Shown: positions 1 through 7,483 of the stretch, piece by piece
How the letters are laid out: every line of letters starts with the position of its first letter
Position numbering within the stretch: the first letter of the stretch is position 1
Assembly: GCA_963830495.1 (NCBI GenBank)
Contig: CAWHMS010000002.1
Coordinates: 434,001 to 498,000, forward strand
Source of the DNA: CAWHMS01 sp963830495
Lineage (GTDB): Bacteria; Actinomycetota; Actinomycetes; Propionibacteriales; Nocardioidaceae
DNA length: 64,000 bases
Direction: 5' to 3'
Made by a program: the position numbers and the translations under genes
The notes under the pieces: model-generated
Database searches by the model: none
Seen by the model: only the letters and a program-made list of their open reading frames with translations
What the model was told of the DNA's origin: nothing

Positions 1-344
1 ATCGCCCGGACCCGCGCGAGCAGCTCCTCGAGCGCGAACGGCTTGGCCAGGTAGTCGTCGGCGCCGGCGTCGAGGCCGTCGACTCGGTCACCCACGGCGT
101 CCCGCGCGGTCAGGACGAGGATCGGTACGTCGTTGCCGGCCGCGCGCAGGGCACGCGTGGTCTCGATCCCGTCCAGCCGCGGCATCATCACGTCGACGAT
201 CATCGCGTCCGGGCTGATCTGGTTGATGCGCGCCAGCGCCTCGACGCCGTCGTTGGCGAGCGCGACCTCGTACCCGTTGAACTCGAGCGATCGCCGCAGC
301 GAGTCTCGGACGGACCGGTCGTCGTCCACGACCATGATGCGCAT
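1..344 (-). CDS. Response regulator receiver domain, MprA-like (3' part outside window)
   Basis: Only the N-terminal ~114 residues are in the window. They form a complete CheY-like receiver domain: an acidic pocket VVDDDR near residues 5-10, the phospho-acceptor Asp in VDVMMPRLDG near residue 50, the conserved Thr in LTARD and the Lys in KPFALEELLARV. The N-terminus closely resembles mycobacterial MprA, an OmpR/PhoB-family regulator of envelope stress, so a winged-helix output domain is expected beyond the window edge. The start at 344 gives the typical MRIMVVDDD opening. A partner histidine kinase should lie outside the window; that is inference. The receiver assignment is certain, the MprA relationship likely. 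Confidence 0.9.
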   Translation of the reverse strand, partial: MRIMVVDDDRSVRDSLRRSLEFNGYEVALANDGVEALARINQISPDAMIVDVMMPRLDGIETTRALRAAGNDVPILVLTARDAVGDRVDGLDAGADDYLAKPFALEELLARVRA

Positions 345-403
345 GAGGCTAGGGTGCCACGCAGGACTGAGACGCACCTAAGAGGTCGGCGGCCAGCCAA
401 GGT

Positions 404-1474
404 TCAGCGCGGAGCCCACTCCTGGGCGACCTTGAGCAGCAGCTCGTTGGCGTCGTGCTCACCGATCGAGGCCCGTACGCCGTCCCCTGCGAACGGCCGG
501 ACACTGACGCCCAGCTCCTCACAGGCTTGCGCGAAGGCGAGCGTGTCTTCGCCGAGCGGCAACCAGACGAAGTTGCCCTGCGCGTCGGGGATCGACCACC
601 CCTGCGCGACGAGGCCATCCCGCACCCGGGCCCGCTCCTCGACCAACTCCGCGACGCGTACCAGGAGCTCCTCTTCGGCCTCGAGGGAGGCCATCGCCGC
701 GATCTGGGCAAGGTGCGACACCCCGAAGGGAAGCGAGCACTTGCGGATCGCCTCGATCACCGGCGTCGGCCCGACGGCGTACCCCACGCGTAGGCCTGCG
801 AGCCCGTACGCCTTGGAGAAGGTGCGCAGCACGACCACATTGCCCCGCCCGGCAGCCAGCTCGAGTCCGTTCGTCGTCTCGGGATCCGTGACGAACTCGG
901 TGTAGGCCTCGTCGATCACCACCAGGACGTCTGCCGGCACGGCGTCGAGGAACTCCAGCAGCTCGTCCCGGTGCACCGAAGGGCCGGTGGGGTTGTTGGG
1001 GGTGCAGACGAGCACGACTCTGGTGGCCGGCGTGATCGCCGCCAGCATCGCCGGCAGGTCGTGTCGCCTCTCCGCATCCAGCGGCACCTGGACGTCGCGG
1101 GCCCCCGTCAACCCGACCGCGATCGGATACGCCTCGAAGGACCGCCAGGCGTAGACCACCTCGTCACCCTCAGCGCAGCTTGCCTGGAGCAGGTGGTAAA
1201 GGACAGCGACCGACCCCGTCCCTGACGCGATCTGGTCGATGTCGACACCGTGGCGCTCGGCGAGGGCTGCATGGAGCGCAGCGACGCCCATGTCTGGATA
1301 GCGGTTGACGGTCTCTGCAGCGGCGCCGAGACGGGCGAGCACGCTGGGCAGCGGCGGGTAGGGGTTCTCGTTGCTCGACAGCTTGTACGACGGTCCGGCC
1401 CCGGTCTTCGGCGGCTTCCCAGCCTTGTACGCCGGGATGTGGTCGAGTGCCCTCCGGAACTGCGGTGACGTCAT
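404..1474 (-). CDS. PLP-dependent aminotransferase, HisC/Pat type
   Basis: A 356-residue fold-type I aminotransferase of the histidinol-phosphate/aromatic aminotransferase family. Visible hallmarks are SSNENPYPP near the N-terminus (substrate/PLP entrance loop), RYPDMG, the PLP-phosphate region GTGSVAVLYHLLQA, the NNPTG motif in CTPNNPTGPS, and the Schiff-base lysine in FSKAYGLAGLRVGYA. Members act in histidine synthesis or as broad aromatic aminotransferases (Pat), and sequence alone does not separate these well. No histidine-biosynthesis genes are adjacent, which favours an aromatic role. The ATG at 1474 is preferred over the GTG at 1483 because a -10 hexamer TAGGGT lies exactly 7 nt upstream of the ATG, typical of leaderless actinobacterial mRNAs. 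Confidence 0.9.
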   Translation of the reverse strand: MTSPQFRRALDHIPAYKAGKPPKTGAGPSYKLSSNENPYPPLPSVLARLGAAAETVNRYPDMGVAALHAALAERHGVDIDQIASGTGSVAVLYHLLQASCAEGDEVVYAWRSFEAYPIAVGLTGARDVQVPLDAERRHDLPAMLAAITPATRVVLVCTPNNPTGPSVHRDELLEFLDAVPADVLVVIDEAYTEFVTDPETTNGLELAAGRGNVVVLRTFSKAYGLAGLRVGYAVGPTPVIEAIRKCSLPFGVSHLAQIAAMASLEAEEELLVRVAELVEERARVRDGLVAQGWSIPDAQGNFVWLPLGEDTLAFAQACEELGVSVRPFAGDGVRASIGEHDANELLLKVAQEWAPR

Positions 1475-1481
1475 ACCAGGC

Positions 1482-1487
1482 ACCCTA
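1482..1487 (-). promoter_or_regulatory. -10 element TAGGGT of a probable leaderless promoter (aminotransferase)
   Basis: On the minus strand TAGGGT is followed by 7 nt and then the ATG at 1474. A -10 hexamer this close places the transcription start at the start codon. Seen directly; promoter function is inferred. Confidence 0.5.
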
Positions 1488-1611
1488 TGCTGCCGCCGCG
1501 ACGCGCTACGAGTCGCGGGAGGCCGAGCCGATCACCCGCCGTCAGCGGACGATCACCTATGGCGAACTGGCCATTCGGCTCATGTCGCTGCCGGCGTCTC
1601 GCCCCGGATGA
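1485..1611 (+). pseudogene. Possible 5'-truncated gene remnant
   Basis: This short stretch has one open frame with strongly coding-like third-position GC, reading through RYESREAEPITRRQ and TITYGELAIRL to a TGA at 1609-1611. It has no ATG, GTG or TTG start; the frame simply begins at the divergent aminotransferase promoter. The peptide looks like a fragment of a small helical protein of unknown function. It may be the 3' remnant of a decayed gene, or chance coding potential in GC-rich DNA. Confidence 0.25.
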
Positions 1612-1649
1612 TTACTGCCAAGAACACGCAAGCCCACGAAAGGCGCACA

Positions 1650-1985
1650 GTGTCAGCTCTTCGGCATCTCCTGGTTCGTCGGGCCGCCGCCGCCATGCTC
1701 GGGGCGGCCACGGTGGCCGTGCTCGCGGCACCGCTACCTGCGTGGAGTGCTCACGCGTTGCGCGGCGGCGAGAGCGAGCAGTTCCTGCTCGCGCCCGGCG
1801 TCGCCTGGACCAATAGCCCAGCCTCAGCCGCGGAGCCGCTGCCCGACGATCAGCCGGGTGCTCGCGGGTCGTCCGTGCCGGGCGCCGACTCCGCAGAGGC
1901 GCAGGTGTTGCTCCTCGTCGGGATCCTGTCGTTGCTGAGCGGGGCGACGCTCATCGTCATCGTGCGGCGCCACCCCTCCGACTGA
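1650..1985 (+). CDS. Small secreted/membrane-anchored protein of unknown function
   Basis: A 111-residue protein starting with GTG at 1650, preceded by a GAAAGG ribosome site. Residues ~1-35 look like a signal peptide: basic RHLLVRR, a hydrophobic run, then APLPAWSA. The middle is low-complexity and acidic. A second hydrophobic segment (VLLLVGILSLLSGATLIVIV) is followed by basic RRHPSD, so the protein is probably anchored by its C-terminus with the centre outside the cell. An upstream in-frame ATG at 1608 has no ribosome site. The 3' end overlaps, on the opposite strand, an unusual extension of the dimethylargininase gene by about 160 bases. No family was recognised. Confidence 0.55.
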   Translation: MSALRHLLVRRAAAAMLGAATVAVLAAPLPAWSAHALRGGESEQFLLAPGVAWTNSPASAAEPLPDDQPGARGSSVPGADSAEAQVLLLVGILSLLSGATLIVIVRRHPSD

Positions 1986-2888
1986 GCGCGGCCGCTGTCG
2001 GGGAGTGACGACCTCACCACCGGGAACAGGCTCCACGTCACGCCCGATGGTGATGTCGAGCGGGTTGGTCATGCAGCGCACCGAGCCACCACCCTTGTGG
2101 AACTCCGACACGTCAACGAGCACGACCTCGAACCCGGCCGCCTCGATCGACGCACGGACGCGAGCCGGCACGGCCGGCATCACGACGGTGCGACCGACCA
2201 CGACCGAGTTGGCGCTGAACGTGGTCAGCGCCTCGTGCTCGGTCAGCACGATCGGTTCGGGCACCAGGGCCAGCAACGCGTCGGCACCCGCGTCGTCGAA
2301 CGCGGCCGGGCAGACCAGTGCCGTGCGCTCGTCCAGGGGACAGAAGGCAAGATCGAGGTGGTACATGCCGGGGTGAGTGATGCGCAGGCCCTGCACCCGG
2401 ATGCCGAAGTCATGGGCGAGGTGCTTGAGCGCGAGCTCCTCGGTGCGAGGACCGTATCCGACGATCAGCCGGCCGCCGTACGGGAAGGCGTCACCCGCCT
2501 CGAGGTACGCGCCGACGCCGGTGTTCCCGACGTACGACGTCGCGAAGCCGGCCGCCTCGAACCATCGGCCGGCGGACTCGGTCTCCATCCAACGCTCGGG
2601 ATGGCGCATGTGCGACAGCACCGCGCGTGGTCCGGTGCTGTCGGTGAGAGCCAGTCCGAGATTCATGGCATAGACCATGTCGGGGGAGTCCGGTCGCTGA
2701 CCGATGACGTCCACCCGGGCGCCGAGTGCCGCGAGCGTGTCGGCGAGCCGCTCCGACTGACACCGGGCCAGCGCAGGGTCGGGCTGGACGGCGAGGTCCA
2801 TGTACGGGTTGATCTGGTAGTCGACCCGGAAGTGATCCGGTCTCACCATCGCGTAGTGACGCCCCCAGGCCAGCGTCGTTCCCGACAT
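1824..2888 (-). CDS. Dimethylargininase (N,N-dimethylarginine dimethylaminohydrolase, DDAH)
   Basis: Member of the amidinotransferase (beta/alpha propeller) superfamily; DDAH hydrolyses methylated arginines to citrulline plus methylamines. Seen: MNLGLALTD near the N-terminus, the catalytic His region HPGMYHLDLAFCPLD and the nucleophilic Cys in GGGSVRCMTNPLD close to the end of the core. The ATG at 2888 has a strong GGAGGGG ribosome site, and the N-terminus SGTTLAWGRHYAMVRP fits the family. After CMTNPLD, where family members normally end soon, the frame stays open for roughly 65 Arg/Pro-rich residues to 1824, overlapping an antisense gene; a lost stop or a frameshift is possible. It is divergent from a GntR regulator with a perfect palindrome between them, which suggests GntR control. 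Confidence 0.85.
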   Translation of the reverse strand: MSGTTLAWGRHYAMVRPDHFRVDYQINPYMDLAVQPDPALARCQSERLADTLAALGARVDVIGQRPDSPDMVYAMNLGLALTDSTGPRAVLSHMRHPERWMETESAGRWFEAAGFATSYVGNTGVGAYLEAGDAFPYGGRLIVGYGPRTEELALKHLAHDFGIRVQGLRITHPGMYHLDLAFCPLDERTALVCPAAFDDAGADALLALVPEPIVLTEHEALTTFSANSVVVGRTVVMPAVPARVRASIEAAGFEVVLVDVSEFHKGGGSVRCMTNPLDITIGRDVEPVPGGEVVTPRQRPRSVGGVAPHDDDERRPAQQRQDPDEEQHLRLCGVGARHGRPASTRLIVGQRLRG

Positions 2889-2920
2889 GTGTCCCCTCCC
2901 CAGGGCGCTCTCTGCATAAC

Positions 2921-2937
2921 TGTCAGACAATCTGACA
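2921..2937. promoter_or_regulatory. Perfect 7-3-7 inverted repeat, probable GntR operator
   Basis: TGTCAGA-CAA-TCTGACA lies between the dimethylargininase start (2888) and the divergent GntR gene (3002). It is the only strong palindrome in this gap. Its size and dyad form fit FadR-subfamily GntR operators. Binding is inferred. Confidence 0.6.
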
Positions 2938-2987
2938 CTCAGAGTATGCGCGGAACCGGCGCCGCACGTCAATCTCAACCGGATCGA

Positions 2988-2993
2988 TAGGCT
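2988..2993 (+). promoter_or_regulatory. -10 element TAGGCT of a probable leaderless promoter (GntR gene)
   Basis: TAGGCT is followed by 8 nt and the ATG at 3002, with no Shine-Dalgarno sequence before the ATG. This matches the leaderless pattern repeated across the window. Confidence 0.5.
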
Positions 2994-3001
2994 CGGGCCC
3001 G

Positions 3002-3676
3002 ATGTACGAAGGCCTTCAGCTGGAGATCTCCTCCACCGTCGACCGGGTCGTCGACGAGGTCCGCCGGGCGCTCTTCGCCGGCGAGATCCCGCCGGGGACG
3101 CCGCTCCGGGAGGTGGCGCTGTCGGAGGCCATGGGGGTCGGACGCAGCACCATCCGCGAGGCGCTGGGGGTGTTGGTCGCTGAGGGAGTCGCGGTACGGG
3201 TGCCCAACAAGGGCGTCGCTGTGAAGGAGCTGACCGCCGGCGATGTACGCGACGTCGCCCGAGCCCGCGGAGCCCTCGAGGCCGCAGGCGTTCGGCACTG
3301 GCCCGAGGCGGAGGAGTCCGCCCGCCGGGCCGTGCACGACGCCCTCGACCACTACGGTGACGCGGCAGCGCGGACTTACGACCCGGCGGTGCTGACGGAG
3401 GCGCACCTCCAGGTGCACCGTGCGCTGGTCGGTCTCACCGGCAGCCAGCGGCTGCTCGCCGCAGCGGACGCCATCAGTGGCGAGATCCGGCTCGGACTGG
3501 CCCACCTGGAGCGGACCCGGAGCAACACTCGAGAGCAGGTGGCCAGCCACGCGCACCTGGTCGAACTGCTGGAGGCCGGTGAGATCACGGCGGCACTCGC
3601 CGATCTCGATGCGCACCTCGCCTCGGCGGAGGCGTCGCTCTTGGAGGCCACCGGCCATGGCAGTCTGCCGTCATGA
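3002..3676 (+). CDS. GntR-family transcriptional regulator (FadR/FCD subfamily)
   Basis: 224 residues. The N-terminal winged helix spans roughly residues 10-80, with the family pattern RRALFAGEIPPGTPLREVALSEAMGVGRSTIREAL and the wing NKGVAV. An all-helical FCD effector domain follows, with the metal-site-like LQVHRALVG and ASHAHLVELLEAGE segments. FCD domains bind small acids or amino-acid-like ligands, often through a metal. It is transcribed divergently from the dimethylargininase and probably represses it and itself through the palindrome at 2921-2937. The following holin-like gene overlaps its stop codon, so the two are cotranscribed. The effector could be a methylarginine or a related amino acid; that is inference. 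Confidence 0.9.
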   Translation: MYEGLQLEISSTVDRVVDEVRRALFAGEIPPGTPLREVALSEAMGVGRSTIREALGVLVAEGVAVRVPNKGVAVKELTAGDVRDVARARGALEAAGVRHWPEAEESARRAVHDALDHYGDAAARTYDPAVLTEAHLQVHRALVGLTGSQRLLAAADAISGEIRLGLAHLERTRSNTREQVASHAHLVELLEAGEITAALADLDAHLASAEASLLEATGHGSLPS

Positions 3677-4059
3677 TCTGGGTGATCCGGTTCGTCGCCA
3701 ACGCGATCGGCCTCGCGGTGGCCGCCTGGCTGCTGCCTGACATCTCGATCCGCGGGGACACCGACGAGGACCGGCTCGTCACGCTGCTCGTGGTGGCCGC
3801 GATCTTCGGGGTGGTGAACTCATTCGTGCGGCCGATCGTGGCGCTGCTCTCGTTGCCGCTGTACGTGCTGACGATCGGGCTGATGTACTTCGTGGTCAAC
3901 GCGCTGATGCTGATGCTGACGTCGTGGATCGCCGATCAGTTCGACATCGGGTTCCACGTCGACGGATTCTGGACGGCCGTCGCCGGGGGCGTCGTGGTCG
4001 CGCTGGTCACCTGGAGTGTCACTGCGGTGCTGCCCGAGCCGGAACCCGCGAACCGATGA
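3673..4059 (+). CDS. Phage-holin-family / Mycobact_4TM-like small membrane protein
   Basis: 128 residues with four hydrophobic segments (about residues 3-21, 37-60, 62-85 and 100-122), and the family pattern NSFVRPIVALLSLPLYVLTIGL between segments two and three. This widespread 'phage holin family 4' is chromosomal, not phage-borne, and its function is not established. ATG at 3673 overlaps the GntR stop (ATGA), and its own stop overlaps the next gene's ATG, so the three genes are translationally coupled. Confidence 0.85.
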   Translation: MIWVIRFVANAIGLAVAAWLLPDISIRGDTDEDRLVTLLVVAAIFGVVNSFVRPIVALLSLPLYVLTIGLMYFVVNALMLMLTSWIADQFDIGFHVDGFWTAVAGGVVVALVTWSVTAVLPEPEPANR

Positions 4060-4610
4060 CTCCGGCGAGCCGGCCGCCGAGGTTGCCACCGCCACGTTCC
4101 GGTGCGGCGCCCTATGCGATCGCGACCGTCTGCCTGGGCAACATCTGCCGGTCTCCCGTCGCCGCCGTCCTGCTGGAGCATCGACTTGACGAGGCGGGCC
4201 TGGGCGACCGGGTCCGCGTGGTGAGCGCCGGCACCGGCACGTGGCACCTGGGGGAGCGGATGGATCGCCGCGCAGCCGCGACGTTGGTCAGCAGAGGCCT
4301 GGACGCGAGCAGGCATCGAGCCCGACAGTTCGAGGCCGCCATGCTCGAGGACGTCGATTTGGTGCTCGCGATGGACGAGACGAACCTGCGCGACGTCCTG
4401 GCGCTGGCCCAGGACGAGGAGGCCGAGTCCCGGGTGCTGATGTTCCGGGCCTTCGACCCGATCGCGGACGACCCGCTGGCCGGCGACCAGCGCGACGTCC
4501 CCGACCCCTGGTTCGGCGGCCCGGACGCCTTCGATCTGGTGCTGGCGATCGCGGACCGTACCGCGGTGGAGCTGGTCGATCGGTTGTCGGACCACCTTGG
4601 GACACGGTGA
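4056..4610 (+). CDS. Low-molecular-weight protein-tyrosine phosphatase
   Basis: 184 residues. The P-loop CLGNICRSP near residue 26 is the C-x5-R-S catalytic signature, and DPWFGG near residue 150 supplies the general-acid Asp of the DP loop. The order and length fit LMW-PTPs, cytosolic enzymes that dephosphorylate tyrosine-phosphorylated proteins or, in some pathways, arginine-phosphate. The start at 4056 overlaps the previous stop as ATGA. A longer in-frame opening upstream lies inside the holin-like gene and is rejected. LMW-PTPs often partner BY-kinases in polysaccharide clusters; here the nearest Wzz-like gene is 12 kb away, so a link is speculative. Confidence 0.93.
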   Translation: MTPASRPPRLPPPRSGAAPYAIATVCLGNICRSPVAAVLLEHRLDEAGLGDRVRVVSAGTGTWHLGERMDRRAAATLVSRGLDASRHRARQFEAAMLEDVDLVLAMDETNLRDVLALAQDEEAESRVLMFRAFDPIADDPLAGDQRDVPDPWFGGPDAFDLVLAIADRTAVELVDRLSDHLGTR

Positions 4611-4625
4611 TAGCGCTACGCCGCG

Positions 4626-4631
4626 TACGGT
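4626..4631 (+). promoter_or_regulatory. -10 element TACGGT, possible leaderless promoter
   Basis: TACGGT lies 6 nt before the ATG at 4638, with no ribosome site in between. It suggests independent transcription of the kinase gene although the preceding gene ends only 27 nt upstream. Confidence 0.4.
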
Positions 4632-4637
4632 CGAGAC

Positions 4638-5522
4638 ATGGCGCGGATGAGCACGATCGCTGCCAGGGCCGAGGCGCTGCTCGGCACATCCGTCGTCGCC
4701 ACCAGTCCGGTGGCTGGTGGGGACGTCTGCTCGGCGACCCGGCTGCGGCTCGGCGACGGTCGCAGCGCGTTCGTCAAGGCCAGGCCGCGACCGCCGGCCG
4801 GCTTCTTCGACGTCGAGGCCGCCGGGCTGCGCTGGCTCGGCGCGGCCGGTGCGCCGACGCCCGAGGTGCTCGCGGTGTCCGACGACTGCCTGATCCTGTC
4901 CTGGATCGAGCCTGGCCGGGTCAGCGCCGAAGCCGCTGACGGACTCGGCCGGGCGCTGGCGGCCATGCATGCGGCGGGCGCCGCTGGCTTCGGCGCCGAA
5001 CGCGACGGTTTCATCGCCGTACTCCCTCTCCCCAACGGACCAGCCGACAACTGGGCGGAGTTCTGGACGACCCGTCGCGTCGTGCCCTACCTTCGCGCGG
5101 CTCGCGACCGCGGCAGCCTCAGCGACGAGGGGGCGCGTGCCATCGAGGAGGTGGTGCGGAGGCTGCCCGAGCTCGGCGGACCCGCCGAGCCGCCCTGTCG
5201 GATCCATGGGGACCTCTGGTCGGGCAACGTCGTCTGGGGATCTGACGGCACCGCCTTCGTGGTCGATCCGGCAGCTCACGGCGGACACCGTGAGACGGAC
5301 TTGGCGATGCTCGGCTTGTTCGGGGCACCGCAGCTCGCTCGCATCATCGCGGCGTACGACGAGGTCTCGCCCTTGGCCGACGGCTGGCAGCAGCGGGTGC
5401 CGCTGCACCAGTTGCACCCGTTGCTGGTCCATGCCGTGCTGTTCGGCGGATCGTACGGCGAGCGGGCAGCCGCGTCGGCCCGCTCGCTGCTCGACGGTAC
5501 GGCCGGGAGCCAGCCATGGTGA
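4638..5522 (+). CDS. Fructosamine kinase family protein
   Basis: 294 residues with the aminoglycoside-phosphotransferase-like fold of fructosamine-3-kinases. Seen: the ATP-site lysine in FVKARPRPP near residue 47, the catalytic loop HGDLWSGNVVW near residue 190 and the metal-binding DPAAHGGHRETDLAML near residue 210, all diagnostic of the FN3K/ketosamine-kinase family. Family members phosphorylate ketosamines on glycated proteins or free amines, leading to deglycation. The WIEP hinge is also present. The substrate in this organism is not shown. Confidence 0.9.
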   Translation: MARMSTIAARAEALLGTSVVATSPVAGGDVCSATRLRLGDGRSAFVKARPRPPAGFFDVEAAGLRWLGAAGAPTPEVLAVSDDCLILSWIEPGRVSAEAADGLGRALAAMHAAGAAGFGAERDGFIAVLPLPNGPADNWAEFWTTRRVVPYLRAARDRGSLSDEGARAIEEVVRRLPELGGPAEPPCRIHGDLWSGNVVWGSDGTAFVVDPAAHGGHRETDLAMLGLFGAPQLARIIAAYDEVSPLADGWQQRVPLHQLHPLLVHAVLFGGSYGERAAASARSLLDGTAGSQPW

Positions 5523-5671
5523 GGCTTGCCTCGGAGGAGTAACGCGTTGGCGTGGTGTCAGAGGCATCAACTATTCTGGTACTTACTCCGCTTGCTTCGT
5601 CGACGCCATGGCGCCAGCCCGCCGTGGCGTCTGTGAGCGCGGACCGATCTCTGAGGGGGCACCCACCACTG

Positions 5672-7483
5672 ATGACCACCGCCGCCACGCCCGTGACCCG
5701 CATTCGCCCCGAGCGCAGCGGGGGCGTGCGCTCACTCTGGCGGCTCCGCGCCTACATGCGGCCCTACGTGGGAGCGCTGGTGGTCATGGGCAGCACCGCG
5801 ATCGTGGGCGTCTTCGTCAGCCTCGCCATCCCGCTTGTCACGGGCGCCGTCATCGACGGCCCCATCGCCGACGGTGACTCCGGCGCGATCCTGCCGCTCG
5901 GGCTGCTGGCACTCGCGCTCGGCATCACCGAAGCGGCGCTGATCCTGATCCGGCGCTGGGTGCAGGCCCGGGCGGTGCTCGGGTTCGAGACGGCGGTCCG
6001 GGACGACCTCTACCGCCACATGCAGGGTCTGCCGATGGAGTTCCACGGCAGGTGGCAGACCGGCCAGCTGCTGTCCCGGGTGACCGTCGACCTGAGCGCG
6101 ATCCGGCGATTCATGGGCTTCGGCATGCTGTTTCTGGGCATCAACATCCTGCAGCTCGTCGTCGTCACGATCACGCTGCTCAACTTGTACTGGCCGCTCG
6201 GCCTCGTCGTGGCGGCTTCCGCCGTACCCATCATCTGGCTCAGCAAGAGGTTCGAGGAGCAGTACGTCGTCGTCTCGCGTCGCGTGCAGGACGAGCAGGG
6301 CGACGTCGCCAACGCCGTCGAGGAAGCCGCCATCGGCTACCGGGTCACGCGGTCCTTCGGGCGCAGCGCCTATGTGGAGTCGAAGTTCGCCGACCGCACC
6401 GGCGTGCTGTTCGACACCTCGCTGGAGAAGGTGCGACTGTCGGCACGGTTCTGGACCTTCCTCGAGGTCATCCCCAACATCAGCCTCGTCATCGTGCTGC
6501 TGCTGGGAGCCGTCGCCGTTGGGCAGGGTGGCCTCACGGCCGGCACGCTGGTGGCGTTCATCTTGCTGATGCTGCAGCTGGTCTGGCCGATCGCGGCGCT
6601 CGGCGTCATCTTGGCGATGGCCCAGGAGGCCATGACGGCGTCCGATCGAGTCCTGGAGATCTTCGACACCCCACCCAGCATCGTCGGCGGAAGTGAGGAG
6701 CTGGTCGACCCGCGCGGCCACCTGCGGTTCGAGCGGGTCAGCTTCCACTACCCCGACTCGGACGACGAGGTGCTCGACGGCATCGACCTCGAGGTGCGGC
6801 CGGGGGAGACGGTGGCGGTCGTCGGTGCCACCGGTTCGGGCAAGACCGCGCTCACGGCACTCGTCCCGAGGTTGTACGACGTCACGGGCGGTCGGGTGAC
6901 GATCGACGGCGTCGACGTGCGTGACCTGACCCTGCCCAATCTGCGGAGTGTGGTGGCCACTGCCTTCGAAGAGCCCACTCTCTTCTCGATGAGCGCCCGG
7001 GAGAACATCACGCTCGGGCGCCCCGACGCCCCCGACGACGACGTCCGCGATGCCATCGACACCGCCCAGGCCGGGTTCGTCTATGACCTGCCCTGGGGCC
7101 TGGACACCCGCATCGGCGAGCAGGGCATGTCACTGTCCGGCGGCCAGCGGCAGCGACTCGCCCTGGCGCGGGCGGTTCTCTCCAGGCCCAGGATTCTGGT
7201 GCTCGACGACACGCTGTCCGCCCTCGACGTGCACACCGAAGCCCTGGTGGAGAAGGCGCTGCGGCGGGTGCTGGCTGACGCCACCGGCATCGTGGTGGCG
7301 CACCGCGCGTCCACGGTGCTGCTCGCGGACCGGGTTGCGCTGCTGCAGGACGGGCGCATCACGCACGTCGGTGTGCATCACGAGCTGCTCGAGACGGTGC
7401 CGGCGTACCGCTCGCTGCTGGCAGCGGATGCCGACGAGGAAGAAGTGTGGGCCGAGCTCAGTGGACAGGTCGTGCGCTCATGA
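5672..7483 (+). CDS. ABC exporter half-transporter, degenerate-site subunit
   Basis: 603 residues: a six-helix type I exporter domain (about residues 25-320) followed by a nucleotide-binding domain. Seen: Walker A GATGSGKT, Q-loop region ATAFEEPTLFS, an intact signature LSGGQRQR and Walker B ILVLDDTLSALD. The catalytic Glu after the Walker B Asp is replaced by Asp (DD in place of DE), the hallmark of the non-hydrolysing site of heterodimeric exporters such as TM287/288 and BmrCD. The start at 5672 (MTTAATPVTRI) was chosen over in-frame codons upstream that lack coding character. The stop overlaps the ATG of the partner subunit. Substrates are typically drugs, lipids or peptides and cannot be read here. 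Confidence 0.92.
   Translation: MTTAATPVTRIRPERSGGVRSLWRLRAYMRPYVGALVVMGSTAIVGVFVSLAIPLVTGAVIDGPIADGDSGAILPLGLLALALGITEAALILIRRWVQARAVLGFETAVRDDLYRHMQGLPMEFHGRWQTGQLLSRVTVDLSAIRRFMGFGMLFLGINILQLVVVTITLLNLYWPLGLVVAASAVPIIWLSKRFEEQYVVVSRRVQDEQGDVANAVEEAAIGYRVTRSFGRSAYVESKFADRTGVLFDTSLEKVRLSARFWTFLEVIPNISLVIVLLLGAVAVGQGGLTAGTLVAFILLMLQLVWPIAALGVILAMAQEAMTASDRVLEIFDTPPSIVGGSEELVDPRGHLRFERVSFHYPDSDDEVLDGIDLEVRPGETVAVVGATGSGKTALTALVPRLYDVTGGRVTIDGVDVRDLTLPNLRSVVATAFEEPTLFSMSARENITLGRPDAPDDDVRDAIDTAQAGFVYDLPWGLDTRIGEQGMSLSGGQRQRLALARAVLSRPRILVLDDTLSALDVHTEALVEKALRRVLADATGIVVAHRASTVLLADRVALLQDGRITHVGVHHELLETVPAYRSLLAADADEEEVWAELSGQVVRS

Noticed and set aside
3673..4059. Prophage remnant because of the holin-family name
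   Set aside because: The family is chromosomal in most actinobacteria and no other phage gene is nearby.
3936..5570. 544-codon minus-strand open frame
   Set aside because: Antisense to the phosphatase and fructosamine-kinase genes, no recognisable motif.
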